From the NCBI GenBank assembly GCA_022574185.1, contig JACZSM010000006.1, positions 1 through 64,000 on the forward strand: a stretch of 64,000 nt of DNA. The letters run 5' to 3'. Under the pieces are notes generated by a model. That model worked only from the letters and a program-made list of their open reading frames with translations. It ran no database searches and was not told where the DNA came from. This stretch comes from Pseudomonadota bacterium (GTDB lineage Bacteria > Pseudomonadota > Gammaproteobacteria > Steroidobacterales > Woeseiaceae). This document shows positions 45,666 to 55,190 of the stretch, in pieces. Every line of letters starts with the position of its first letter. Within the stretch, counting starts at the first letter, position 1. A program made the translations under genes and the position numbers.

Positions 45666-47104
45666 GCGGCCAGTGGGAAGTCGTCATCGGCCTCGAAATT
45701 CACGCTCAGCTGGCGACGCGCAGCAAGATTTTTTCGGGTGCTGCGACGGCTTACGGTGCCGAGCCCAATACGCAGGCCTGCCTTGTGGATCTCGGCTATC
45801 CGGGAGTGTTGCCAGTCCTGAACGAAGAAGTCATCCGCATGGCCTGCAAGTTCGGACTCGCTGTCAACGCGACCGTCGCGCGCCGCTCGGTGTTTGCGCG
45901 CAAAAACTACTTCTATCCCGATCTGCCCAAAGGTTACCAGATCAGTCAGTTTGAGCTGCCGATTGTTGAGCACGGCGAACTCTATATCAAAGACGCCGAT
46001 GGCAACGACAAGCGCATCGGCATCACACGTGCGCATCTCGAAGAAGATGCGGGCAAATCGATTCACGAGGGTCTGGACGGTTCTTCGGGCATTGATCTGA
46101 ATCGTGCAGGTACGCCATTACTGGAAATCGTCTCGGAACCGGACTTGCGCTCGGCGAAGGAAGCGATCGCTTATATGCGCAAGATTCATACGATCGTGCG
46201 TTATCTCGAGATTTCCGACGGCAACATGGCCGAAGGGTCGTTTCGCTGCGACGCCAATATATCGGTGCGTCCTCGCGGCCAGAAGGAACTGGGCACACGC
46301 GCCGAACTCAAGAATCTGAATTCGTTTCGCTTCGTTGAGAAAGCCATCAATTTCGAAATCGAGCGACAGATCGAGCTGATCGAAGACGGTGGCAAGGTCG
46401 TGCAGGAGACGCGTCTGTACGATTCCGATCGCGACGAGACACGCACAATGCGTGTCAAGGAGGAAGCCAACGATTATCGCTACTTCCCGGATCCGGATTT
46501 GTTACCGATCGAGATCGACGAGGAGTATATCGAGGCTGTGCGCCGCACCTTGCCGGAATTGCCCGATGTGAAACAGCAACGATTCGTCAAGGAATACAGT
46601 CTGAAGGTGAGTGATGCTGCCATTCTCACGGTCAATCGGGCCTTGGCCGATTATTTCGAAGCTGCGGTCGCAGCCGGTACGGCCAGAGCACAAGTGGTCG
46701 CAAACTGGGTGATCGGTGATCTTGCAGCTGCACTCAATAAAGATGGCCTGGAGATTGTAACGAGCCGTATCGCCGCTGGCGATCTGTCCGGTTTACTGGA
46801 CCGCATCGACGACAATACAATCTCCGGCAAAATAGCCAAGGAAGTTTTCGACGCAATGTGGACAGGCGAGGGCACAGCCGACGAAATCATCGAGGCACGC
46901 GGCCTGCAGCAGATCACCGACAGGTCGGCAATCGAGGCCGTGGTCGACAAAGTCATCGTCGCCAATCCTTCGCAAGTCGCCGAATATCAGTCCGGCAAGG
47001 ACAAACTGATCGGTTTCTTCGTCGGCCAGGTCATGCAAGAGACGGGCGGCAAGGCCAATCCCGGCCAGGTCAACACGATCCTCAAAGAGAAACTCGCCAG
47101 GTAA
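45662..47104 (+). CDS. gatB: Aspartyl/glutamyl-tRNA amidotransferase subunit B
   Basis: 480 residues from the ATG at 45662. Converts mischarged Asp-tRNA(Asn) or Glu-tRNA(Gln) to the amide forms. [20 protein letters not shown] near the N-terminus, [13 protein letters not shown], and [17 protein letters not shown] are diagnostic; the C-terminal GatB/YqeY domain covers about 330-480. Presence of GatCAB and a tRNA-Gln gene suggests transamidation, but whether AsnRS or GlnRS is absent cannot be seen here. Confidence 0.96.
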   Translation: MSGQWEVVIGLEIHAQLATRSKIFSGAATAYGAEPNTQACLVDLGYPGVLPVLNEEVIRMACKFGLAVNATVARRSVFARKNYFYPDLPKGYQISQFELPIVEHGELYIKDADGNDKRIGITRAHLEEDAGKSIHEGLDGSSGIDLNRAGTPLLEIVSEPDLRSAKEAIAYMRKIHTIVRYLEISDGNMAEGSFRCDANISVRPRGQKELGTRAELKNLNSFRFVEKAINFEIERQIELIEDGGKVVQETRLYDSDRDETRTMRVKEEANDYRYFPDPDLLPIEIDEEYIEAVRRTLPELPDVKQQRFVKEYSLKVSDAAILTVNRALADYFEAAVAAGTARAQVVANWVIGDLAAALNKDGLEIVTSRIAAGDLSGLLDRIDDNTISGKIAKEVFDAMWTGEGTADEIIEARGLQQITDRSAIEAVVDKVIVANPSQVAEYQSGKDKLIGFFVGQVMQETGGKANPGQVNTILKEKLAR

Positions 47105-47121
47105 CGCTCGGGCAGTGCCCG

Positions 47122-47146
47122 CTGTAGGAACCCGTCAGGCGGGATC
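47122..47146 (+). repeat. Degenerate REP-like palindrome
   Basis: CTGTAGGAACCCGTCAGGCGGGATC, 17 nt after the gatB stop. The GTAG head is kept, but the hairpin is shorter and mismatched compared with the other copies. Confidence 0.65.
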
Positions 47147-47192
47147 GAGGCATTCCGGCAAGGAATGTCCGGACTGCCGGCCGTGCAGTCGT

Positions 47193-47232
47193 GGCAGGAC
47201 GCCGAGCGAGGTTTGGCGCGAGTAAATACCCG
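47193..47232 (+). repeat. 40-bp intergenic repeat, copy 2
   Basis: GGCAGGACGCCGAGCGAG, six variable nt, then GCGCGAGTAAATACCCG. It matches 8896-8935 (inverted) at about 36 of 40 positions and again follows a REP. It is part of the gap upstream of the methionine regulator gene. Confidence 0.6.
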
Positions 47233-47322
47233 CAGACGCGCCTGTATGCCGGGTTCAATTTGGACAAAGAGAACGTAGCCGATAGCGTGACCACACGGCC
47301 GTGTGCTAGGCTATGTAATCTA

Positions 47323-47352
47323 AATATAAATAAATCTTTATATATTTATATT
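47323..47352. promoter_or_regulatory. Perfect AT-rich inverted repeat, candidate operator of the ArsR-type regulator
   Basis: AATATAAATA (47323-47332) and TATTTATATT (47343-47352) are exact reverse complements separated by 10 nt. The second arm ends directly at the ATG of the regulator gene. Size and symmetry fit an ArsR/SmtB-family dimer site. The sequence is much more AT-rich than its surroundings. It leaves no room for a Shine-Dalgarno, so the regulator may be translated from a leaderless or structured message. Confidence 0.6.
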
Positions 47353-48243
47353 ATGCAAAGATCGACCGAACAACTGATTTTCCAGCTCAAGGCACTGGCG
47401 AACCCGATCCGGCTGCGTCTGCTCGCTATATGCATGCATGGCGAGTGCAGTGTCTCGGAACTCGCACAGGTGCTGGTGCAGAGTCAGCCGCGCATTTCTC
47501 AGCATCTCAAGCAGTTATGCGATGCGGATCTGCTGCAACGATTTCGCGACGGGCACTTTGTCTATTACAGGATGTCCCTGCGTGGCGATCAGGCGGCAGT
47601 CCGGCGTCGATTTTTTGCTTTGCTGCCGACAGACGAGCCGGCGTTCGAACGAGACCTGGAGAAGCTACGCAATTTACGCAGCGCCAAAGGTGGGGTGCCC
47701 GCGTCGGCGCAAGATGACGCATCGATACGGCACTTACATCATGCCCTTGTCGAGCTGACAGTTGCGGCGCCGCTCGGCGCACTCATCGATATCGGCAGCG
47801 GTCAGGGCCGCATACTGAAGTTGCTTGGATCGCGCGCGCAACGCGCAGTGGGCGTTGATATCGACTCAGATGCCAGGCAGCTTGCGCGTACAGAATTGTT
47901 GCTGGCCGGCGTCGAGAACTGCAGTGTTCGCAAAGGCGACATGTACGAGTTGCCATTTGCCGATGCTGAGTTCGACACGGTTATCCTCGACGATGTGCTC
48001 GGCACAGCCGACAGACCCCTCGTGGCAATTATCGAGGCGCGCCGGCTGCTGAAACCTGGCGGACGATTGCTGCTGCTTGGGCAGGCCGATCGCCGCAACA
48101 TCGCTCTGCTCGAAGAGCACTTTGTGCAATGGTGCCAGGCTACCGGCCTGCGTCTCGCACCGCCACGCCGCATACCCCTGCACGAACCTCGCTGGTTACT
48201 TGCCGTCGCGATAGCGGCGGACTTCGAATTGGCGGCGGCCTGA
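47353..48243 (+). CDS. ArsR-family regulator fused to a SAM-dependent methyltransferase domain (likely methionine-cycle regulator)
   Basis: 296 residues from the ATG at 47353. Residues 1-85 are an ArsR winged helix (LKALANPIRLRLLAICMHGECSVSELA, SQPRISQHLKQLCDADLLQRFRDG). A linker follows, then a class I methyltransferase fold with the SAM loop LIDIGSGQGRILKLLG near 140 and VLDDVLG/LLKPGGRLLLLGQ later. The metal-binding cysteines of ArsR are absent. Regulators of this build beside metF-metH (SahR-like) sense S-adenosylhomocysteine or SAM. The methyltransferase half probably serves as the sensor. 8 nt upstream of metF. Whether it methylates anything is unknown. Confidence 0.85.
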   Translation: MQRSTEQLIFQLKALANPIRLRLLAICMHGECSVSELAQVLVQSQPRISQHLKQLCDADLLQRFRDGHFVYYRMSLRGDQAAVRRRFFALLPTDEPAFERDLEKLRNLRSAKGGVPASAQDDASIRHLHHALVELTVAAPLGALIDIGSGQGRILKLLGSRAQRAVGVDIDSDARQLARTELLLAGVENCSVRKGDMYELPFADAEFDTVILDDVLGTADRPLVAIIEARRLLKPGGRLLLLGQADRRNIALLEEHFVQWCQATGLRLAPPRRIPLHEPRWLLAVAIAADFELAAA

Positions 48244-48251
48244 CGGACGAT

Positions 48252-49124
48252 ATGCCAATGGGTGATCGAGCTACAGGCACTGTCAGCGTTTCGTTCGAAT
48301 TCTTTCCTCCGCATAACCCAGAGATGGCGGCGATTCTGTGGAGCTCGATTGAGCGGCTGGCCGAACTCGAACCCAGGTTCGTGTCCGTGACGTATGGTGC
48401 GGACGGTTCGACACGCAAGCGCACGCACGCGGCGGTGGCGCGAATTGTCAGCGACACAAATCTGACGGCCGCGCCGCATTTGACGTGCATAGACGCAAGT
48501 CGTGGTGAGATCGACGATATTGCGCGCGCGTACTGGGATATGGGTGTTCGGCACCTTGTCGCGCTTCGCGGTGATCTTCCGGATGACTATGTACCAAGAG
48601 CCGATGGTTATACTTACGCTTCGGATCTTGTCGCCGGCCTGCGCAGGATCGGCGATTTCGACATATCGGTCGCAGCGTATCCCGAAGTCCATCCCGATGC
48701 TGCTAGCCCGTTGTCCGATCTCGAAAATCTCAAGCGCAAGCTGGATTCCGGAGCGTCGCGAGCCATCACGCAGTTTTTCTTCGATGTCGAGGTTTTCCTG
48801 CGTTTTCGCGATCTCGCTGCGATCGCCGGCATCGAGTCGACGCTGGTGCCCGGCATTCTGCCGATTACACGATTTCCCCAGTTGCAGCGATTCGCAGAGC
48901 GCTGCGGTGCAAACGTGCCCAAGTGGTTGCATGAACGATTTGCAGGTCTTGAGGATGATGCCGGGACACGGCAGATGATAGCGGCGAGCGTGGCAATTGA
49001 GCAGGTTCGCAAGCTGCAGTCCGAAGGTGTCGACGAGTTCCATTTCTACACGCTGAATCGCTCCGAATTGACGTTTGCGATCTGTCATGCACTCGGCGTG
49101 CGTGCCCATCAAGCTGCCGCGTGA
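48252..49124 (+). CDS. metF: 5,10-methylenetetrahydrofolate reductase
   Basis: 290 residues from the ATG at 48252 (MPMGDRATGTVSVSFEFFPP); a second ATG two codons later is possible. FAD-dependent reduction of 5,10-methylene-THF to 5-methyl-THF, the methyl donor for MetH. SFEFFPPHNPE, FVSVTYGADGSTR, HLVALRGDLPDD and ITQFFFDVEVFLRF are MetF signatures. It is 8 nt after the regulator and 9 nt before metH. Confidence 0.95.
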   Translation: MPMGDRATGTVSVSFEFFPPHNPEMAAILWSSIERLAELEPRFVSVTYGADGSTRKRTHAAVARIVSDTNLTAAPHLTCIDASRGEIDDIARAYWDMGVRHLVALRGDLPDDYVPRADGYTYASDLVAGLRRIGDFDISVAAYPEVHPDAASPLSDLENLKRKLDSGASRAITQFFFDVEVFLRFRDLAAIAGIESTLVPGILPITRFPQLQRFAERCGANVPKWLHERFAGLEDDAGTRQMIAASVAIEQVRKLQSEGVDEFHFYTLNRSELTFAICHALGVRAHQAAA

Positions 49125-49133
49125 GATAGAGAT

Positions 49134-52100
49134 TTGGACCGCAACAGACGCATAGCGTCGCTCATAGAATCGCTCAACAGCCGCATCATGCTTCTCGATG
49201 GTGCGATGGGTACGATGATTCAGGGCTACGCACTTGGCGAGGAGGAATTTCGCGGCGACCGCTTCGGCGACTGGACCAGTGACGTCAAGGGCAACAACGA
49301 CTTGTTGACGCTGACGCGGCCGCAGGTCATCCAGGATATTCATCGTCAGTTTCTCGATGCTGGTGCCGACATCATCGAAACCAATACTTTTAATGCCAAT
49401 GCGCCATCGATGAGCGATTATGCGATGGCTGCGCTGGTGCCCGAGCTGAATCTCACCGCCGCGAGAATTGCGCGTGAATGCGCTGATACGCATGCGTCCC
49501 GTGTCGGTAGTCCGCGGTACGTCGCCGGCGTATTAGGACCCACGAATCGGACTGCTTCGATATCGCCCGACGTCAATGACCCCGGTTATCGCAACATTCG
49601 ATTTGCTGAACTGGTCGCGACCTATGAGCAGGCGACGAACGCGCTGATTGAAGGCGGCGTCGATTTTCTGATGGTCGAAACGATTTTCGACACACTCAAT
49701 GCGAAGGCCGCGATATTCGCGATCAAGCGCTGCTTCAAGACCATTGGCGTGACGTTGCCGGTCATGATTTCAGGCACGATTACGGATGCCTCGGGGCGTA
49801 CATTGTCGGGCCAGACGAGCGAGGCGTTCTGGAATTCCATCCGCCATGCCGACCCCTTCATGGTTGGTTTTAATTGCGCACTGGGCGCAGATGACCTGAG
49901 GCCGTATATCGCAGAACTCTCTCGCGTTGCAGACACGCGTGTCTGCGCGCATCCGAATGCAGGTCTGCCGAATGAATTCGGCGAGTATGACGAAACGCCA
50001 GAGCACATGGCAAAGACCATCGAGGAGTTTGCACAAAGCGGGCTGGTCAACCTGGTTGGTGGCTGTTGCGGAACGCGGCCTGAGCATATTCGCGCGCTCA
50101 AGGAGGTAATCGAAGGGCTGGCGCCGCGAGTGCCGGCCACGCCGCCTGTGCGTTGCCGGATTGCCGGGCTCGAACCGCTGAATATTGGACCGGATGACCT
50201 GTTCGTCAATGTGGGTGAGCGCTGCAATGTAACGGGATCGGCACGATTTCGGCGTTTGATTGAGGCCGACGACTATGCTGCCGCGGTCCAGGTTGCTCGC
50301 GACCAGGTGAACAATGGCGCGCAGATCATCGACGTCAACATGGATGAGGGCATGCTCGACTCTGAGAATGCGATGGTGAAGTTCCTGAGCCTCATCGCCT
50401 CGGAGCCGGATATATCGCGGCTTCCAGTTATGATTGACTCGTCGAAATGGTCGGTGATCGAAGCCGGATTGCAGTGTGTACAAGGCAAGGCCATCGTCAA
50501 TTCGATCAGCCTCAAAGAAGGCGAGCAGCACTTTATCGAGCAGGCAGAGCTTGTGCGCGCTTACGGCGCTGCCGTCATTGTCATGGCGTTCGACACCAAG
50601 GGTCAGGCTGACACCATCGAACGCAAAGTCGAAATTTGCAAGCGCTCGCACCGGATACTCACTGAAAAGGTGGGATTCGAATCGTCGGACATCATCTTTG
50701 ATCCGAATATTTTCGCTATCGCAACGGGTATTGAAGAACACGCGAGCTACGGGATCAATTTTATCGAGGCGACCCGGCAGATCAAGGCGGCAATGCCCCA
50801 TTCGCTGGTCAGCGGCGGCGTAAGCAATGTGTCGTTCTCGTTCCGCGGCAATAACGTCGTGCGCGAGACGATCCACTCGGTATTTCTGTACCACGCGATT
50901 CGCGCTGGTATGAGCATGGGTATCGTCAATGCGGGCCAGCTCGCGATTTATGAGGACCTGCCGACCGATCTGCGTGACGCCGTGGAGGATGCCGTTCTCA
51001 ACCGCTGCGAAGATGCTGCGGAAGGTCTGCTCACCGTGGCCGAACGCTACAGGGGCCAGGCCTCAGGTGCCAAAGCGAAGGTTGCGGACCTCAGTTGGCG
51101 AGAATTGCCCGTCGCGAAGCGCATCGAACATGCGTTGGTTAACGGTATTGACGAGTTTGTCGTCGCTGACGCCGAGGAGGCCAGACTTGGCTCCGCCCGG
51201 CCACTCGATGTCATCGAAGGTCCGTTGATGGCGGGCATGAATGTTGTCGGCGATCTGTTTGGTGCGGGTAAAATGTTCTTGCCGCAAGTCGTGAAGTCTG
51301 CGCGGGTGATGAAAAAAGCTGTCGGGCATCTCGTGCCGTTTATCGAAGCAAGTCAGGATGGCAAGATGCGTAGCAACGGCAAGATCGTGCTCGCAACCGT
51401 CAAAGGTGACGTTCACGACATCGGCAAAAACATTGTCAGTGTGGTTCTGCAATGCAACAACTTTGAGATTATCAACCTCGGCGTCATGGTGTCGTGTGAG
51501 AAGATCCTTGAGACGGCACGCAGCGAGAACGCAGACATCGTCGGCTTGTCCGGGCTGATTACGCCGTCGCTGGATGAAATGGTATACGTCGCCAGCGAAA
51601 TGCAACGGCTTGGATTCGACTTGCCATTGTTGATAGGCGGCGCGACAACGTCGCCAGTCCACACTGCGGTCAAAATCGAGCCGGGTTATGAAGGCCCGGT
51701 CATTTACGTCAAAGATGCTTCGCGTTCGGTCGGCGTGGTGCAGGCGTTGATCGAACCTCGAACGCGGGATGCGCTGATCCAAAAGACTCGCAAAGACAAC
51801 CAGCGACGTCGCGAAAACCACGCGAACAAAAAGCGTCTTGCGCCACAGCTGTCACTGGCAGAGGCGCGCAACCGGCGGCATCGTTGTGACTGGGACAATT
51901 ACCAGCCGCCAGTGCCGTCGTTCACGGGCACGCGCGTTTTCGATGACATCGATCTGCAGACGGTGCGCGATTACATCGACTGGATGCCGTTCTTCAATGC
52001 CTGGGAATTTCATGGAAAATTCCCACAGATTCTCAGCCACGCCAGGTTCGGTGAGGCGGCGAGTTCACTCTACGCGGATGCAACCGCAATGCTTGATCGC

Positions 52101-52847
52101 ATCATTGCCGAGCAATGGCTGCAGGCGAAAGCTGTTTTTGGCTTCTTCCCGGCCAACAGCGATGATCACGATGACGTATTGATCTACGCCGATGATGACA
52201 GGCAGCAGCAACTGTTGCGCTTTTGCCATCTGCGCCAGCAACGTTCGAAACCTGCAGGTCACCCGCAAAGCTGTCTGGCTGATTTCGTTGCTCCTGCCAC
52301 GAGCAATCTGCACGACTACCTGGGTGCGTTCGCCGTCACGGCAGGCATTGGTATTGATGAGCATGTTGCTTGCTTCGAAGCGGATGATGACGACTACAAC
52401 GCGATCATTCTCAAGGCTCTGGCGGACCGCCTCGCGGAGGCGTGTACCGAATATCTGCACGCGCGCGTACGCCAGGAGTATTGGCAATATGCGCCGGATG
52501 AGGAGTTGTCCAACAAAGAATTGATTGCAGAAAAATATCGGGGTATCCGTCCTGCACCCGGCTATCCGGCATGCCCCGATCACACAGAAAAAGCCAAGCT
52601 TTGGCAATTACTTGATGTCGAAGCGAGTATTGGCCTGCGCCTGACGGAGTCTTATGCGATGTATCCGACAGCGGCAGTCAGTGGCTTCTTTTTCTCACAC
52701 CCGGATGCGCGTTACTTTGCAGTCGGCAGGATCGATCGTGATCAGGTCGAGTCCTACGCTGATCGTAAGGGCATCTCTTTGGCCGAAGCCGAGAAATGGC
52801 TCGGGCCGAATCTTCGTTACGATCCCAGAGCCGCGAACGCCGCATAG
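49134..52847 (+). CDS. metH: Cobalamin-dependent methionine synthase
   Basis: 1237 residues from a TTG at 49134, close to E. coli MetH (1227). Homocysteine domain with zinc cysteines in NCALGADDL (about 248) and GGCCGT (about 311-312); pterin domain [15 protein letters not shown] near 360; B12 domain with the ligand His in [11 protein letters not shown] (about 761); C-terminal SAM-binding activation domain with [18 protein letters not shown]. It needs cobalamin, so the organism makes or imports B12. The usual Thr in GERTN is Cys here. It probably belongs to one transcript with the regulator and metF. Confidence 0.96.
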   Translation: MDRNRRIASLIESLNSRIMLLDGAMGTMIQGYALGEEEFRGDRFGDWTSDVKGNNDLLTLTRPQVIQDIHRQFLDAGADIIETNTFNANAPSMSDYAMAALVPELNLTAARIARECADTHASRVGSPRYVAGVLGPTNRTASISPDVNDPGYRNIRFAELVATYEQATNALIEGGVDFLMVETIFDTLNAKAAIFAIKRCFKTIGVTLPVMISGTITDASGRTLSGQTSEAFWNSIRHADPFMVGFNCALGADDLRPYIAELSRVADTRVCAHPNAGLPNEFGEYDETPEHMAKTIEEFAQSGLVNLVGGCCGTRPEHIRALKEVIEGLAPRVPATPPVRCRIAGLEPLNIGPDDLFVNVGERCNVTGSARFRRLIEADDYAAAVQVARDQVNNGAQIIDVNMDEGMLDSENAMVKFLSLIASEPDISRLPVMIDSSKWSVIEAGLQCVQGKAIVNSISLKEGEQHFIEQAELVRAYGAAVIVMAFDTKGQADTIERKVEICKRSHRILTEKVGFESSDIIFDPNIFAIATGIEEHASYGINFIEATRQIKAAMPHSLVSGGVSNVSFSFRGNNVVRETIHSVFLYHAIRAGMSMGIVNAGQLAIYEDLPTDLRDAVEDAVLNRCEDAAEGLLTVAERYRGQASGAKAKVADLSWRELPVAKRIEHALVNGIDEFVVADAEEARLGSARPLDVIEGPLMAGMNVVGDLFGAGKMFLPQVVKSARVMKKAVGHLVPFIEASQDGKMRSNGKIVLATVKGDVHDIGKNIVSVVLQCNNFEIINLGVMVSCEKILETARSENADIVGLSGLITPSLDEMVYVASEMQRLGFDLPLLIGGATTSPVHTAVKIEPGYEGPVIYVKDASRSVGVVQALIEPRTRDALIQKTRKDNQRRRENHANKKRLAPQLSLAEARNRRHRCDWDNYQPPVPSFTGTRVFDDIDLQTVRDYIDWMPFFNAWEFHGKFPQILSHARFGEAASSLYADATAMLDRIIAEQWLQAKAVFGFFPANSDDHDDVLIYADDDRQQQLLRFCHLRQQRSKPAGHPQSCLADFVAPATSNLHDYLGAFAVTAGIGIDEHVACFEADDDDYNAIILKALADRLAEACTEYLHARVRQEYWQYAPDEELSNKELIAEKYRGIRPAPGYPACPDHTEKAKLWQLLDVEASIGLRLTESYAMYPTAAVSGFFFSHPDARYFAVGRIDRDQVESYADRKGISLAEAEKWLGPNLRYDPRAANAA

Positions 52848-52851
52848 TGTT

Positions 52852-52982
52852 CTGTTGGAGCCCGCTGTTGGAGCCCGCCATGCGGGCGATTACCACGATA
52901 CCTGTAGGAGCCCGCCATGCGGGCGATAATCACCCGACACGAATAGCACCGCGGATATCGCCCGCATGGCGGGCTCCTACAA
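52852..52982. repeat. Cluster of four REP-like copies
   Basis: A partial copy at 52852-52864 (TTGGAG head) and a full copy at 52865-52891 are tandem; another plus-oriented copy is at 52902-52928; an inverted copy is at 52957-52982. The last overlaps the moeB 3' end and gives its TAG stop. The cluster fills the gap between convergent metH and moeB. Confidence 0.8.
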
Positions 52983-53732
52983 CAAGCAAGTGCCGCAACC
53001 TTGGCAGTCGCGTCGTTTTTTTATGGTTACGGAGCTGGATTCGCCGCTCGCAGCGTCGTAGAGGCGCAGGATGCCGCGCGGTGATGCGATGCCGGCAAGA
53101 TGTTTCAGTGTTTCGACGGCCATCATCGTGCCAATGACGCCGGGCACCGGGCCAAGCACGCCATTGCCGGCACAGTTCTCCAGCGACTCATCCGCGTCGC
53201 TGTACAGACACCGATAACAGGGCGAGTCCTGGTAGCCGGGTCCGAATACGGCTATCTGACCTTCGAAGCGTATTGCGGCGCCCGATATCAGGCAGCGGGC
53301 GGCTGCGACGCATGCATCGCTGACCTGAAACCGGGTAGCGAAATTGTCGCAGCAGTCCAGCACGACGTCGACCTGACTGACCCTGGCGGCCAGCTCGTCA
53401 CCATCGAGCCGCTCAGTGAGCGGTGTGATACGTATGTCAGGATTGATGTTGGCAAGATGCTCGGCAGCGCATCTTGCCTTGAGCTTGTCGACGTCGCCGG
53501 GGCCATAGAGCACCTGTCGGCCGAGGTTGGTCACATCGACGGTGTCGAAGTCGCATAGCAGCAAGTTACCCACACCACTGGCAGCGAGATAGCTTGCCGC
53601 CGCGCAACCGATGCCGCCGACGCCAATGAGCAGAACGGAGCCCTGCTCGATGCGCCGCTGGCCGTCGTTGCCCACCTGCGCCAGGGAAAGATGGCGGGCG
53701 TGGCGACTGAGTTGCGGATTGTCGCCTGCCAT
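52977..53732 (-). CDS. moeB: ThiF/MoeB/HesA-family adenylyltransferase (MoeB-like)
   Basis: 251 residues. ATP loop GVGGIGCAAASYL (about 40-52), the catalytic-type DFDTVDVTNLGRQVLY, and zinc cysteines in SPCYRCLY and DCQGCGTC. Such enzymes adenylate the C-terminal Gly-Gly of MoaD or ThiS for sulfur transfer. Position after prmC (with ppiB between) is the moeB position of Pseudomonas. ThiF cannot be ruled out. No MoaD or ThiS gene is in the window. Stop codon lies in a REP. Confidence 0.88.
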   Translation of the reverse strand: MAGDNPQLSRHARHLSLAQVGNDGQRRIEQGSVLLIGVGGIGCAAASYLAASGVGNLLLCDFDTVDVTNLGRQVLYGPGDVDKLKARCAAEHLANINPDIRITPLTERLDGDELAARVSQVDVVLDCCDNFATRFQVSDACVAAARCLISGAAIRFEGQIAVFGPGYQDSPCYRCLYSDADESLENCAGNGVLGPVPGVIGTMMAVETLKHLAGIASPRGILRLYDAASGESSSVTIKKRRDCQGCGTCLL

Positions 53733-53736
53733 TTGC

Positions 53737-54222
53737 CTAGGCGTCGATCGTGACGTCCAGAATCGTCACGGATTCAACCGGCACGTCCTGGTGACCCGCG
53801 CGATCTTCGGTCTCTACGCCCGCAATGGCATCGACTACGTTCATACCGTCGGTGACACGAGCGAAGACTGCGTAGCCAAAATCCCGGCCACTGTGATTGA
53901 GAGGGTCGTTGTCGCGCAAATTGATGAAAAACTGCGCGGTTGCGCTGTCAACTTCGCCTGTACGTGCCATCGCGAGAGTGCCCCGGTCATTGGACTCACC
54001 GTTGTCTGCCTCATTCTTGATCGGCTCCCGCGTCTGCTTGTCCGACAGGCTCACATCCATGCCGCCACCCTGGATCATGAATTTTGGAATGACGCGGTGA
54101 AATATGGTGTCCTGATAAAAGCCGTCGGCGATGTATTGGCGGAAATTCTCGCAGGTGATCGGTGCCTTATCGTCGAATAATTCGATGGCAATTTCGCCGT
54201 GGCTGGTTTTGATCGTAATCAT
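53737..54222 (-). CDS. ppiB: Peptidyl-prolyl cis-trans isomerase, cyclophilin type (cytoplasmic)
   Basis: 161 residues from the ATG at 54220-54222 ([20 protein letters not shown]). No signal peptide, so PpiB rather than Ppi[42 protein letters not shown] and [19 protein letters not shown] are cyclophilin motifs. It is 4 nt upstream of moeB and lies between prmC and moeB, which usually adjoin. Confidence 0.95.
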   Translation of the reverse strand: MITIKTSHGEIAIELFDDKAPITCENFRQYIADGFYQDTIFHRVIPKFMIQGGGMDVSLSDKQTREPIKNEADNGESNDRGTLAMARTGEVDSATAQFFINLRDNDPLNHSGRDFGYAVFARVTDGMNVVDAIAGVETEDRAGHQDVPVESVTILDVTIDA

Positions 54223-54268
54223 GATCGCTCGCTGTATTAGAAGACCTGCGCTATTTACCACAGATCGG

Positions 54269-55123
54269 TCACGGCTGTCCTGCTGGCCTGTGCGCCAGGG
54301 TAACGCGCGGATTTCCAGCATAGTCGTTATGGCACTGAATCTGCTCCCAGGCACAAGACGTCAGGATGTCGGCAACACTGCGCTGCTGATCGGCACCATG
54401 CTCTAGCATCATTACGCCGTCGTTTTCCAAAATCGACCTACAGTCTCTTGCGAGGATGCGAATCGCATCAAGCCCGTCCACGCCGGCGAGCAGCGCCATA
54501 CGAGGCTCGGCCCGAAGCGTTTCCAGTGCTGCATCGTTGGCACGGACGTAGGGCGGGTTCGAGACGATTACTCTGAACTGGCGGTTCTGGACCGGGTGCG
54601 TCCAGTCGCCCTGCAGGCAAGTGACATTACTCAAGTCGAGTTGTCGAACGTTCTGCCTGGCAACTGCGATCGCATCGATACTCGAATCCACAGCCGTGAT
54701 TGCACAGTTGCATCGTTCGTTCGCAATGGCGACGGCAATCGCACCACATCCCGTGCCCAGGTCCAGGACCTGCCATTCGGCCTGACGCGGAATTTCCTGC
54801 AGCGCGAGACTGACGAGTGTTTCTGTCTCCGGTCTGGGCACCAGAGTTGCAGGACTGACTACGAGTTCGAGCGACCAGAACTCCTTGATGCCCGTGATAT
54901 AGGCCATCGGCTCGCCGCGCAAGCGGCGTTCAAGTATGTATTCCAGTCGTTGCTGCGCGGACTCGTCGAGATCGTCCTCGGGGTGTGCGAACAGGTAGCT
55001 GCGTGGCATATTGATCGAGCGAGCGACGAGCAATTCGGCGTCGAGTCGTGCGGACTCACTAACAGCAGCAAGACGCGTGGTTGCGTCAGAAACAGCTGTT
55101 CCTATAGAAGACGAATCGGTCAT
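54269..55123 (-). CDS. prmC: Protein-(glutamine-N5) methyltransferase, release factor-specific
   Basis: 284 residues from the ATG at 55121-55123 ([12 protein letters not shown]); an upstream frame from 55168 is less likely. It methylates the Gln of the GGQ motif in release factors. [26 protein letters not shown] and the catalytic NPPYVRAND (about residue 187) are diagnostic. Normally it follows prfA directly; here a plus-strand gene separates them. Confidence 0.94.
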   Translation of the reverse strand: MTDSSSIGTAVSDATTRLAAVSESARLDAELLVARSINMPRSYLFAHPEDDLDESAQQRLEYILERRLRGEPMAYITGIKEFWSLELVVSPATLVPRPETETLVSLALQEIPRQAEWQVLDLGTGCGAIAVAIANERCNCAITAVDSSIDAIAVARQNVRQLDLSNVTCLQGDWTHPVQNRQFRVIVSNPPYVRANDAALETLRAEPRMALLAGVDGLDAIRILARDCRSILENDGVMMLEHGADQQRSVADILTSCAWEQIQCHNDYAGNPRVTLAHRPAGQP

Positions 55124-55190
55124 GGAAACTGGTCGAAAGCTCTGAATTTCGCGTACACTCGCGGGCAAATCCAGTCGGAACTATACGCGC

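Noticed and set aside
47802-49493. 563-codon frame antisense to the regulator, metF and metH
   Set aside because: A shadow frame caused by codon bias; no domains, and all three sense genes are complete.
52852-52982. Possible CRISPR array
   Set aside because: Repeats occur in both orientations with irregular spacing, are palindromic and recur singly elsewhere; this is REP behaviour, and there are no cas genes.
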